24,515 bases of DNA from a virus: the IMG/VR virus record IMGVR_UViG_3300044591_001371, positions 1 through 24,515 of that record. One strand, 5' to 3'. A program made the position numbers and the translations under genes. Within the stretch, counting starts at the first letter, position 1; every line of letters starts with the position of its first letter. Below the pieces are notes generated by a model. That model did no database searches. It had not been told where the DNA came from and worked only from the letters and a program-made list of their open reading frames with translations. Positions 6,047 through 12,617 of the stretch are shown here, in pieces.

Positions 6047-7735
6047 ATGCAAATTCAGTCGAAGGTCGCCGTGTGCCTTATATGCGGCAACGAGGAGGGG
6101 ATCATAGGACGGGCGCTGGATAGCGCCTTCACCGTCAGCGACACGGTTATTGTCGTTCGCGCTATCGGGGGCCAGACGCCCGACAAATCGCTTCAGATTG
6201 CCCGTGAGCGCGGTTGCATTGTCGGGGAATACCACAACAGCCCCGCCACCGCATCGTGGCCTTTCGTGGACGATTTCGCCGCCGCCCGTAATGAAGCCTT
6301 CCGGTTGGCCGCAGTAACGCCCGCCGAGTGGTTCATGTGGATGGATTGCGACGATACCCTGCCCGAAGGGATGGGCGAGACGATCAAGCAAGCCTGCACC
6401 GATACCAAAGAGGATTGGATTCTGGCCGAGTATGAGTTGCCGCAGCATTGCAAGTCCGTCCTCCGCGAGCGCCTGTTCCGCCGAGGCACGGCGGCATGGT
6501 TCAACGGGGTTCACGAAAAGTGCATCCCGGTCACGGAGGACAAAGACAAAGACACCCTGCAAGTGCGCGTCCGTAAGGATATCCGCATTGTTCACCAACC
6601 GCTCGACGCCAAGACCGGATCACAGGAACGCAACCTTAACATCCTGCTCTGGCGTTACCAAGAAACGCAGCACATCGCCTTTTATCTGCACTACGAGTTC
6701 TTCCTGCTCGGCAAGCGCGAAGAGGCGGTCAAATACGGACTGCAAGCCCTGCGCCTCGACAACCTCGATGGCGTCTATCGCTACGAAGTCTTGCTGAACC
6801 TCGCCATGATGGCCGAGAAAAACGAACACGGGCAGGATTTGCTGCAACGCGCGATCAAGCTCTGCGGCTCCCGGCGCGAGGCATATCACTTGCTCGCCCT
6901 CTTGCAAATGGACGCGGGGCAGACTGCCGAAGCGGTCAAGACTGCCGAGCATTGTCTAACCATCAAGGAGCCGAAGATTTACGAATGGACGCACCGCCCG
7001 GAAATTTACGGCTGGAAGGGTTTTGCCACAATGGCATGGGCGCACCGCGCCAATAGCGACGAGGACAAGGCTGCGGAGATCGAAGAGAAGATGCTGGAAG
7101 ACGGCGGCAAGCCCCGCATTTCCCTATTGCACGCCACCCGTGGCCGCTGGTCGCAAGCAATACAGACAATGAATCTGTGGGTTTCCCGCGCCACAAACCC
7201 GATGGCCGTGGAGCATATCTTCGCCATAGACGAGGACGATAAAGAGACGGACGAAAAGCTGGCGCGGTTCCGGGCTGTAATCTCCGACAGGGGTTACTCG
7301 GTCGGCGCATGGAACGCCGCCGCCGATTCCGCTTCTGGCGATGTGCTGATCCAGATTGCCGATGACTTTGAGCCTCCGGTCGGTTGGGATCGTCTCATTG
7401 TGGAGGCGTTAGGCAGGGACATCTTCGCGCCCAAGGTGCTGCGCGTTTCGGACGGCAATCGCACGGACGGGCTAATCACTTGCGCCATCGTTACGCGCGA
7501 ATGGCATCACAAGCACGGACTGTTCCACGGGGAATATCGCAACGTCTATTCCGACAACGATCTAACCGCAACCGCGACCAAGGCCGGGGCAATCATCGAA
7601 GCCCCGCAAATCGTCATCCGCCACCATCATCCGTTCTTTAACGACAAGGTGAAGATGGACGCGACCTACGAGCGCGGCAACGACCCTGCCGAATACGAAA
7701 GGGCGAAGGCAATCTTTCAAGCCCGCCACCCATGA
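6047..7735 (+). CDS. Two-domain glycosyltransferase (GT2 - helical repeat - GT2-like)
   Basis: The predicted protein is 562 aa, cytoplasmic, with no signal peptide or membrane segment. The N-terminal GT-A domain (about 5-190) begins KVAVCLICGNEEGIIGRAL, with RNEAF at 81-85 and a DxD-type metal/nucleotide-sugar site WMDCDD at 98-103, as in GT2 enzymes. Residues about 195-350 are helical pairs resembling TPR repeats (EEAVKYGLQALRLDN and GQTAEAVKTAEHCL). A second GT2-like domain (about 355-545) starts ISLLHATRGRW and has SVGAWNAAADSASGDVLIQIADDFEPP, where ADDF would replace DxD. The protein could transfer two sugars or use one domain for binding. It is first of four overlapping genes. Substrate and acceptor cannot be read from the sequence. 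Confidence 0.82.
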   Translation: MQIQSKVAVCLICGNEEGIIGRALDSAFTVSDTVIVVRAIGGQTPDKSLQIARERGCIVGEYHNSPATASWPFVDDFAAARNEAFRLAAVTPAEWFMWMDCDDTLPEGMGETIKQACTDTKEDWILAEYELPQHCKSVLRERLFRRGTAAWFNGVHEKCIPVTEDKDKDTLQVRVRKDIRIVHQPLDAKTGSQERNLNILLWRYQETQHIAFYLHYEFFLLGKREEAVKYGLQALRLDNLDGVYRYEVLLNLAMMAEKNEHGQDLLQRAIKLCGSRREAYHLLALLQMDAGQTAEAVKTAEHCLTIKEPKIYEWTHRPEIYGWKGFATMAWAHRANSDEDKAAEIEEKMLEDGGKPRISLLHATRGRWSQAIQTMNLWVSRATNPMAVEHIFAIDEDDKETDEKLARFRAVISDRGYSVGAWNAAADSASGDVLIQIADDFEPPVGWDRLIVEALGRDIFAPKVLRVSDGNRTDGLITCAIVTREWHHKHGLFHGEYRNVYSDNDLTATATKAGAIIEAPQIVIRHHHPFFNDKVKMDATYERGNDPAEYERAKAIFQARHP

Positions 7736-8331
7736 GCTATTCGCAAAACAGCGAAGAAGCGGTCTTGCTTGACTACTTTGGCGACAAGTCAGACGGCACT
7801 TTTTTAGAAATCGGCGCGTTCCATCCGACCCGCCTGTCCAACACTCGCGCGCTGATTGAGCGCGGCTGGTCTGGCGTCATGGTCGAAATGTCGCCTTACG
7901 CGCTGGTCGATCTGGTCGAAGCCTACAAGGACATCCCGCGCGTCCGCATTGTCGCCGGGGCCGTGACGATTAACGCGCAGCCACCCGCATCAGTATGGCT
8001 TATGCCCAAAGATGCGGAGAATGACGGGGCGATTAGCACGACCGAGGCATGGCACCGCGACAAATGGGCGGGGCGCGTGAGCGGCAAGCATATTGCCATG
8101 ACCGCCGCGACGATCAGCATGACCGAACTGATGTGGATGCTGCCGCCGCAGATCGACCTTGTAAGCATCGACACCGAGGGAACCAGCGTGCAACTGGCAA
8201 GCGCCTTCGACTTTGATCGCTTTGGCGTCAAGGCCGTAGTGCTGGAGCATGACGGAGCGGAAAAGATTGCCATGCCCACCTCCTTCCGGGTCGCCGCGAT
8301 GAACGCCGAAAACGTGATTTTCCTACGATGA
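7732..8331 (+). CDS. FkbM-family SAM-dependent methyltransferase
   Basis: The predicted protein is 199 aa. The opening YSQNSEEAVLLDYFGDKSDG, FLEIGAFHPTRLSNTRALIERGWSG and VEMSPYA match the FkbM O-methyltransferase family, with motif I at residues 24-32. DLVSIDTEG at 142-150 is the usual acidic motif after the central strand, and the C-terminus is short. FkbM enzymes add methyl groups to hydroxyls, often on sugars of surface glycans or natural products. ATG overlaps the stop of the glycosyltransferase (ATGA), implying co-translation and work on the same glycan. No N-terminal glycosyltransferase is fused. The family call is good; the acceptor is unknown. Confidence 0.85.
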   Translation: MSYSQNSEEAVLLDYFGDKSDGTFLEIGAFHPTRLSNTRALIERGWSGVMVEMSPYALVDLVEAYKDIPRVRIVAGAVTINAQPPASVWLMPKDAENDGAISTTEAWHRDKWAGRVSGKHIAMTAATISMTELMWMLPPQIDLVSIDTEGTSVQLASAFDFDRFGVKAVVLEHDGAEKIAMPTSFRVAAMNAENVIFLR

Positions 8332-8903
8332 AACGCGCACCGACACCCGAACTGTCCGTCCTTATCCCGACCATCACCGAGCGGGAGCAGGAAGCTAATG
8401 CCTTATTCCGGTCGTTGGAGGCTCGCGTAAAAGGTCGCAACGTCGAGATCCTAATGATGCGGGAAAACCTCCTGTGCGGCATCGGAGAGGCCCGCAATAA
8501 GCTCCTACGCGCAGCAGGGGGGAAATACATCACCTTCCTCGATGACGATGATGCGCTTTGCGAAGGCTACTTTGAACTCGTCCTCGCTAACATCCCGCAC
8601 GACAAGGACGTTATTACCTTCGACCAGTGGGCCAGCGTCGATGGCGAGACGGGACGCATCAACTGCCGCCTCGGTCATGAGGTGGAGCCATTCCGCCCCG
8701 GAGCAGTAACCAAGCGCCCGCCGTGGTTCTGGTGCGTCTGGCGCCGGGAGTTGGCTTGTGCCTACGCCGTGCCGCAAGTGAGGCGCAACGAGGATGTGCT
8801 ATGGCTGCGCCACCTGTGGGCCGAAGCCGAGACGGAAGCGCATATTCCGCAAATCCTGCACCGCTACAATTTCAGCAGTGACAAGACCACTCTGCAAAAA
8901 TGA
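8328..8903 (+). CDS. GT2-family glycosyltransferase, short form
   Basis: The predicted protein is 191 aa. It follows the GT-A pattern: LSVLIPTITER at the start, GIGEARNKLLRAAGGKYITFLDDDD with the metal-binding acidic cluster at residues 71-75, then WFWCVWRREL and RRNEDVLWLRHL, with Glu154-Asp155 placed like the catalytic ED of inverting GT2 enzymes. It is shorter than typical GT2 proteins (about 250-330 aa) and lacks any membrane tail, so it is a minimal catalytic domain. The start overlaps the FkbM stop as ATGA, and the stop overlaps the next ATG. The specificity is unknown. Confidence 0.8.
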   Translation: MKRAPTPELSVLIPTITEREQEANALFRSLEARVKGRNVEILMMRENLLCGIGEARNKLLRAAGGKYITFLDDDDALCEGYFELVLANIPHDKDVITFDQWASVDGETGRINCRLGHEVEPFRPGAVTKRPPWFWCVWRRELACAYAVPQVRRNEDVLWLRHLWAEAETEAHIPQILHRYNFSSDKTTLQK

Positions 8904-9496
8904 CTTACGATGACTATGCCCTTGGGCCAATCGGCGCTGCAGACCGCGAGGTGCTTGTTGCTGTTGCCAAATATTACAACCAGCCTTCGGTTTTGGAATA
9001 CGGCAGCGCCGATGGGCACAGCGCGCAAGCGTGGGTTGATGGCGGTGCCGAAATTGTGCATTGCGTCGATCTTTGCCTTTGCAGCGGCATGGCGAGCGTA
9101 GCAGGCAACAACGATGATCGCGTTACGTTTTTTGGTACAGATCAAGTCGGATTCCAGCCGCCTCGCAGTTACGACATTATTTTCATCGACGCATCGCATC
9201 ACTTGGCGACAAACATCGCCACGCTCAATATTGCACAGGCCGCTTTGTTGCCGGGGGGGTGCGTCATTGTTCACGACACCGCCAAATGGCCCGCGCAAGC
9301 TATGCAGGAAGCGCACCGAGCCTTTGGCGGAATAACCGATTCAGATGGCGGCAAGTGGCACCAACCCGACGAGGCTGCCTTTGTGCAGTGGATGCAGGAG
9401 CGGGGCTGGCAGTGCGTCACGCTGTCCAGTCGCACGGCTTTACGCCACGGTCTGACCCTATGCCAGCCCCGCCCGCTCGTAGAGCGCGGCAAATGA
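8900..9496 (+). CDS. Class I methyltransferase (Methyltransf_24-like)
   Basis: The predicted protein is 198 aa. VLEYGSADGHSAQAW at 31-45 is the SAM-binding motif I. VHCVDLCL follows as strand 2, YDIIFIDASHHLATNIATLNIAQAALLPGGCVIVHDT at 91-127 is the central motif with the DASH metal-site-like segment, as in the Methyltransf_24 / catechol-O-methyltransferase-like group often found in sugar-modification clusters. A second methyltransferase next to an FkbM one suggests methylation at two positions or on two sugars. The 3' end overlaps the convergent Fringe-like gene by 39 bp. The fold call is good; substrate and product are inferred only from neighbours. Confidence 0.75.
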   Translation: MTYDDYALGPIGAADREVLVAVAKYYNQPSVLEYGSADGHSAQAWVDGGAEIVHCVDLCLCSGMASVAGNNDDRVTFFGTDQVGFQPPRSYDIIFIDASHHLATNIATLNIAQAALLPGGCVIVHDTAKWPAQAMQEAHRAFGGITDSDGGKWHQPDEAAFVQWMQERGWQCVTLSSRTALRHGLTLCQPRPLVERGK

Positions 9497-10123
9497 GGCG
9501 CGATCCTTTACGTGAACGCTGATGGCGGCGTGAAAATCAATAGATTCAAAAGGACGGTCTGGGCCGTGCATATCATGAATAAAGGCCCAATCAACAGGCG
9601 CTTCGATAGCGTTTTGATCCCGGACCCACATAGCAAGGGAAACATCTGAATGGGCTGGGTGAATAGGCCGTGCAACGGGTGATGCTTTAAGCACTTGAAA
9701 AGCGGCAGCGTTAATTAAAATACCCGCCCCGCCGTGAGCATGAGCAATATCCGGCCCGTCTGGAACGCGAGCGTCACAAACCAAGCCCGCAATAAGAGGC
9801 CTATCACCGGGCAAGCCGTCAAGGAGGGCCGCAAGATTGGGCAAATGCAGCCAAGTATCGTCATCCGCAATGATAAACCAATCGGCCTCCGTTCCGTTAT
9901 TGCGTTCAAAAATTGAATAGAGCTTGTCGTGGCAGCTTTGATAATCGTCTCGGTCGGTCACTTGTTCTACTGGAACATGGTCAAAAGCCGCAAAGCCGCC
10001 CAAAAGAGATACCGTGTTTTCTCTATAATCGCGAGCAATCATGGCACAAGTGGTTTCCCAAAGCGGAATAGTCCGGGCCTCATGCAATGCGCGACAAACC
10101 ACGAAATTAAAAGACGCACGCAC
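9458..10123 (-). CDS. Fringe-like (GT31-type) glycosyltransferase
   Basis: The predicted protein is 221 aa and is the only real minus-strand gene in the window. DWFIIADDDTWLHLPNLAALL at 81-101 contains the DDD metal site (87-89). AHGGAGILINAAAFQVL from 129 carries the GGAG signature, and HSDVSLAMWVRD at 158-169 replaces the DDV-x-LG motif. These occur in this order in Fringe and core-1 galactosyltransferases (Pfam Fringe), beta-1,3 enzymes best known from eukaryotes. The usual N-terminal membrane anchor is missing, so the protein should be cytoplasmic. The start is GTG 10123, with TTGACG 20 bases before it. It converges on the methyltransferase gene and diverges from the connector gene at 10172. 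Confidence 0.75.
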   Translation of the reverse strand: MRASFNFVVCRALHEARTIPLWETTCAMIARDYRENTVSLLGGFAAFDHVPVEQVTDRDDYQSCHDKLYSIFERNNGTEADWFIIADDDTWLHLPNLAALLDGLPGDRPLIAGLVCDARVPDGPDIAHAHGGAGILINAAAFQVLKASPVARPIHPAHSDVSLAMWVRDQNAIEAPVDWAFIHDMHGPDRPFESIDFHAAISVHVKDRASFAALYERAGLA

Positions 10124-10137
10124 CTACCGATAAGAAG

Positions 10138-10143
10138 CGTCAA
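10138..10143 (-). promoter_or_regulatory. Variant TTGACG element on the minus strand
   Basis: Read on the minus strand, TTGACG begins 20 bases before the GTG start of the Fringe-like gene, within the 19-22 range of the + strand copies. TTGACG also occurs inside genes, so alone it is weak. Confidence 0.4.
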
Positions 10144-10152
10144 ATCTGCCTC

Positions 10153-10159
10153 TTGACAG
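10153..10159 (+). promoter_or_regulatory. TTGACAG start-associated element, copy 4
   Basis: TTGACAG ends 12 bases before ATG 10172; the spacer AAGGCGAATAGC-like stretch has at most a weak SD. Confidence 0.6.
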
Positions 10160-10171
10160 AAGGCGAATAGC

Positions 10172-10495
10172 ATGGCCCTCGACACGGCGCGGCTCGCTAC
10201 CGAACTCGACAGCATCATTGCCGACCTCCCGGCAACGGTGACTTTCGGCACATCGACCTTCTTGGCGGCAGTCACGCAAGGCACAGTCGGCAGCGACATT
10301 GCCGAAGGCGGCTTCCTGCCCTCCCGCGACATCGGCCTGCACGTGAAGTCCACAACAGACACGCGCGCGGTCAAGGTCGGGAGCAAGCTAACAGTCCTGT
10401 CGGCGGGCGTCACCAAGACCTACCGCGTCATCAGCATCGAGCGCTCCCAAGACGGGCAGGAGCTAATCTTTAGCTGCCAAAGCCCGCACCGCTAA
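10172..10495 (+). CDS. Putative head-tail connector / head completion protein
   Basis: The predicted protein is 107 aa. A helical N-terminus (LDTARLATELDSIIADLP) is followed by strands: VTFGTSTFLAAVTQ, a loop with SDIAEGGFLPSRDIGLHV, DTRAVKVGSKLTVLSAGVTKTYRVISIERSQDGQELIFSC. An opening helix, then a beta barrel with PRxG-like KVGSKLTV and a final YRVISI strand, recalls small head closure proteins such as lambda FII-type connectors. Position supports it: after the head genes and island, before the tail terminator and tube. The start has a TTGACAG element. The next ATG follows the stop by 2 bases. Function is assigned from size, pattern and order. Confidence 0.5.
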   Translation: MALDTARLATELDSIIADLPATVTFGTSTFLAAVTQGTVGSDIAEGGFLPSRDIGLHVKSTTDTRAVKVGSKLTVLSAGVTKTYRVISIERSQDGQELIFSCQSPHR

Positions 10496-10497
10496 TT

Positions 10498-10998
10498 ATG
10501 GCCGAAGCTGTCCCAACTCCGTATCAGTCAATTAAACGCCGCGCCCCGGAACCGTTGGAGGAAGCGGTCGAGAAGTGCGTGGTCGATATATTTGCCTTTG
10601 CCCTGCGCGGTTACTGCGACATGAGCGCCGTCACCGTGACCCGCGCCGACACCGGGGATGACTTGCTTGTTCCCGCCGTGGTTGTCCGTGCGGCCCGACT
10701 TCGGGAATCCATCCCCGCGCATGATGTCTATGAAGTGCAGATCGGCATTTCGATCATGTCGCTCATGGACAAGGACGATGACGTTTCGCCCGCGACCCCG
10801 CAGGAGTTTATCGACCAACTCTGGGCGGCGACTGTGGCAATTATCGAAGACCCGCATTTGCTCGACGTATTGCAGACCAGCCGTAGCAGCGTGACTTGGC
10901 ACGGATTGACCCGCCAAGGGTCGATGGAGTTCTCACGGCAGGAGCGTCACGCCGTCCGCACTTACCGATTCAACGTCCACGTTTCGCGTCTGGCCTAA
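10498..10998 (+). CDS. Putative tail terminator / minor tail protein
   Basis: The predicted protein is 166 aa. It has an N-terminal helix (PEPLEEAVEKCVVDIFAFAL), strands VVVRAARLRESI and VYEVQIGISIMSLMDKDDD, a helix QEFIDQLWAATVAIIEDPHLLDVL and C-terminal strands SVTWHGLTRQGSMEF and VRTYRFNVHVSRL. An alpha/beta protein of this size with a VYE-x-x-I-x-I strand and an R-x-Y-x-F-x-V-x-V end lies at the place of lambda U/Z-type proteins, which cap the tail tube and join it to the head. It begins 3 bases after the upstream stop with TTATG. No exact family is claimed. Confidence 0.45.
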   Translation: MAEAVPTPYQSIKRRAPEPLEEAVEKCVVDIFAFALRGYCDMSAVTVTRADTGDDLLVPAVVVRAARLRESIPAHDVYEVQIGISIMSLMDKDDDVSPATPQEFIDQLWAATVAIIEDPHLLDVLQTSRSSVTWHGLTRQGSMEFSRQERHAVRTYRFNVHVSRLA

Positions 10999-11001
10999 AG
11001 G

Positions 11002-11008
11002 TTGACAG
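11002..11008 (+). promoter_or_regulatory. TTGACAG start-associated element, copy 5
   Basis: TTGACAG ends 12 bases before ATG 11021 and begins 3 bases after the upstream TAA. The spacer GGCGCGGCGGGT is G-rich but not a clear SD. Confidence 0.6.
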
Positions 11009-11020
11009 GGCGCGGCGGGT

Positions 11021-11392
11021 ATGCCCGCGACTATTGTTTCTTCTTCCGCTGCTACCAGCGTGGTTTTCGGATGCACTGCCGAGACAGGCATCCTCATCAA
11101 TTCTTACAGCCGCCAAGTCTCGCGCGAAAAGAGCGAGGTCATGGATAACGATGGTGACGTTGTTGCCGTTTCTTACTTTAAGCCCACCGCTTCAATTTCC
11201 ATCGAAGGCACGATTAATGGCTCGACAGGCGTTGCCGCCGCCGCTCCCGGCGTTGCTCTAACCATTGCCAGCACAACCTCTGGCAGCGGCATCACGGGCG
11301 GCTCGATCATCGTGGACAGCGTGACCCGCAGCGAAACCTCCGAAGGTTTTGCGACCTTCTCGGTCGAGGCCACGCAGTATCCGTCGATCTAA
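11021..11392 (+). CDS. Putative major tail tube protein
   Basis: The predicted protein is 123 aa and almost all beta-strand, with many S, T, A and G residues. It contains CTAETGILINSYSRQVSREKSEVMDNDGDVVAVSYFKPTASISIEG, a pattern in which an early strand is followed by DxxGDVV and the paired strand ASISIEGTI, as in simple tail tube or baseplate-hub-like folds. The rest repeats strand-rich segments and ends GFATFSVEATQYPSI. It has its own TTGACAG element and a hairpin after it, fitting a separately controlled, abundant protein. It lies between terminator and chaperone genes, where the tube gene is expected. The call relies heavily on order. Confidence 0.5.
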   Translation: MPATIVSSSAATSVVFGCTAETGILINSYSRQVSREKSEVMDNDGDVVAVSYFKPTASISIEGTINGSTGVAAAAPGVALTIASTTSGSGITGGSIIVDSVTRSETSEGFATFSVEATQYPSI

Positions 11393-11411
11393 GTTTTCCT
11401 TCCTACGCGCC

Positions 11412-11435
11412 ACGGCGGGCGCGCAATCCCGCCGT
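11412..11435. other. Perfect 8-bp hairpin after the tube gene
   Basis: ACGGCGGG (11412-11419) pairs perfectly with CCCGCCGT (11428-11435) around an 8-base loop. No T-run follows, so it is not a standard terminator; it may limit read-through or protect the 3' end of the tube message. Confidence 0.5.
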
Positions 11436-11449
11436 CCTAAATTCAAATC

Positions 11450-11911
11450 ATGGTTCAAGAATCCGCGCAAAATGATGAGGTCTTCATGACCTCCTCGACC
11501 AAGCTGGCAACCGCATTGCTGGCTCTTGGCAATACCCTTCGCCGCCCGCCCTGCACGCGCCAAGTCCGCAAGGACGGCAAGACGATCGTCACCTTTCTTT
11601 TCAACCCCACAACGGAAGGAGCGGTCGATAGCTGCGGCAAGCTGGCCGTGCGCTGGATGGAGCTTGAAGGACAAGACCCCGGCGACGAGACGCCCGCCGA
11701 CTTGCAAAACCGCCTCACATGGCTGACCGAGCTTCGCGCCGAAGGCGATCCCGCAGCCATTGCCTATGCCAACAACGGCTGGCGGGACATCGCCCTGTCC
11801 ATCGTCAAAGCCACGCCGCGCATGGTCGAAATACAGGGCAGGGACTCGATCGGCTTTGTCCGCGAGGACGCCACACCGCAGGACATCAAAAATATACAGA
11901 AACATCTATGA
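11450..11911 (+). CDS. Hypothetical tail protein, 153 aa
   Basis: I do not recognise a family. The predicted protein begins MVQESAQNDEVFMTSSTKLATALLAL; ATG 11486 (residue 13) is an alternative start. A strand pair (TRQVRKDGKTIVTFLFNP) is followed by a helical centre (GAVDSCGKLAVRWMELEG, ADLQNRLTWLTELRAEGDPAAIAYANNGWRDIALSIV) and a short end with VREDATPQDIKNIQKHL. It is not repetitive and has no membrane segment. The stop overlaps the start of the tail chaperone (ATGA), and it lies between tube and chaperone, so a tail assembly role is likely. There is no TTGACAG before it and only an A/T-rich leader. Confidence 0.5.
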   Translation: MVQESAQNDEVFMTSSTKLATALLALGNTLRRPPCTRQVRKDGKTIVTFLFNPTTEGAVDSCGKLAVRWMELEGQDPGDETPADLQNRLTWLTELRAEGDPAAIAYANNGWRDIALSIVKATPRMVEIQGRDSIGFVREDATPQDIKNIQKHL

Positions 11912-12411
11912 GCATCGAAGCAATCGCCACCGACGAAGAAATCATCGAGGAGGGTTTGCCGCGCCCGCAAATCCTCTCTCGCGCCACGTTGACCAAGAGC
12001 CGCAAGTTGGGCGAACTAACCGTGCGCCCCATGACCGCCGAAACGCTGTCCTATCTTTTTGAAGTCGAGAACTTCTACATTAAGGGGATGAAGGGCGAGC
12101 GAGTCAGCCCGTCCAACGCCAACGCTATCTGGTCAACGGGCGAGTTTATTTACATCCACGCGGGCGACCCGGAAGAAGTTGCCGAGTCGATCTGGTATCG
12201 CAGCGACTTCCGGCAGAACGTCCGCGCCATGCTGGCGGGGCCGCTCAACGATCCGGCCATTCTTACCGCCGCCTTGCCGATCATCGAGGAAATGGTGACG
12301 GAATACTTTGCCGCGCAAAGCGAAACAAAGCCGACTCCCGGCAAGCCGCAAATACAACGCGCGGGAAAAGCGTCGGCCCGTCGTGGCAATCAAGCTACCT
12401 CGCCTCAATAG
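11908..12411 (+). CDS. G: Tail assembly chaperone, short form (gpG-like)
   Basis: This is the zero-frame product, 167 aa. After an acidic start (EAIATDEEIIEEGLP) comes RATLTKSRKLGELTVRPMTAETLSYLFEVENFYIKG, then helical parts through LNDPAILTAALPIIEEMVTEYFAAQ. The segment of LTVRPMTAETL followed by helices is usual for G-type chaperones, which load the tape measure protein during tail assembly. The last 13 residues beyond the slip site (basic, ASARRGNQATSPQ-like) have no evident fold, as with lambda gpG. Position directly before the GT extension and upstream of the tape measure fits. The start overlaps the previous stop. Confidence 0.72.
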   Translation: MSIEAIATDEEIIEEGLPRPQILSRATLTKSRKLGELTVRPMTAETLSYLFEVENFYIKGMKGERVSPSNANAIWSTGEFIYIHAGDPEEVAESIWYRSDFRQNVRAMLAGPLNDPAILTAALPIIEEMVTEYFAAQSETKPTPGKPQIQRAGKASARRGNQATSPQ

Positions 12412-12617
12412 CGAGCAAGACGGGCTGGAGCGCCGATTACATCCTGCGAGAGCTTCCCGTAGCGTCAGGGCTGCAACTGATCTTGTGGCATGACCTTGCC
12501 GCAGGACGGTCAATGCGCTGGTCGCACGACATGAATGACGGCGGGCCGAGGGTGGACATTGCGGGGCAGATGAAAGCAACCCTCGCCAACGCGCATGAAA
12601 ATCACGGCCATGACTGA
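11908..12617 (+). CDS. GT: Tail assembly chaperone fusion by -1 frameshift (gpGT-like)
   Basis: Reading 11908-12369 in frame and then slipping back one base gives a 236-aa fusion: 154 residues of G plus 82 from the -1 frame (12369-12617). The extension has SYLASIASKTGWSADYILRE followed by LPVASGLQL, the classic ending of tail chaperone fusions, in which a W-x-x-D-Y-I-L-x-x-LP stretch binds tape measure or tube. It has no start of its own near the slip site. The stop TGA 12615-12617 overlaps the next gene by up to 23 bases. The slip site, direction and product layout match lambda G-GT. The efficiency cannot be read. Confidence 0.8.
12363..12369 (+). other. Slippery heptamer GGGAAAA for -1 frameshift
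   Basis: The zero-frame codons read GCG GGA AAA GCG. The heptamer G GGA AAA has the X XXY YYZ form, allowing both tRNAs to re-pair on GGG AAA in the -1 frame. Zero frame then stops at 12409-12411; the -1 frame is open to 12617. Confidence 0.85.

Larger units (their letters stand above)
10124..10171. promoter_or_regulatory. Divergent control region between Fringe-like gene and connector gene
   Basis: These 48 bases hold a start-associated element on each strand: TTGACAG (10153-10159, +) before ATG 10172, and TTGACG on the minus strand (10143-10138) before GTG 10123. No -10-like hexamer at normal spacing was found. Confidence 0.5.

Noticed and set aside
9458-9496. Convergent gene overlap as evidence of misassembly
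   Set aside because: Both reading frames keep good family motifs and natural ends; a 39-base tail overlap is acceptable.
11412-11435. Hairpin as rho-independent terminator
   Set aside because: No T-run follows the stem, so it is listed only as a hairpin.
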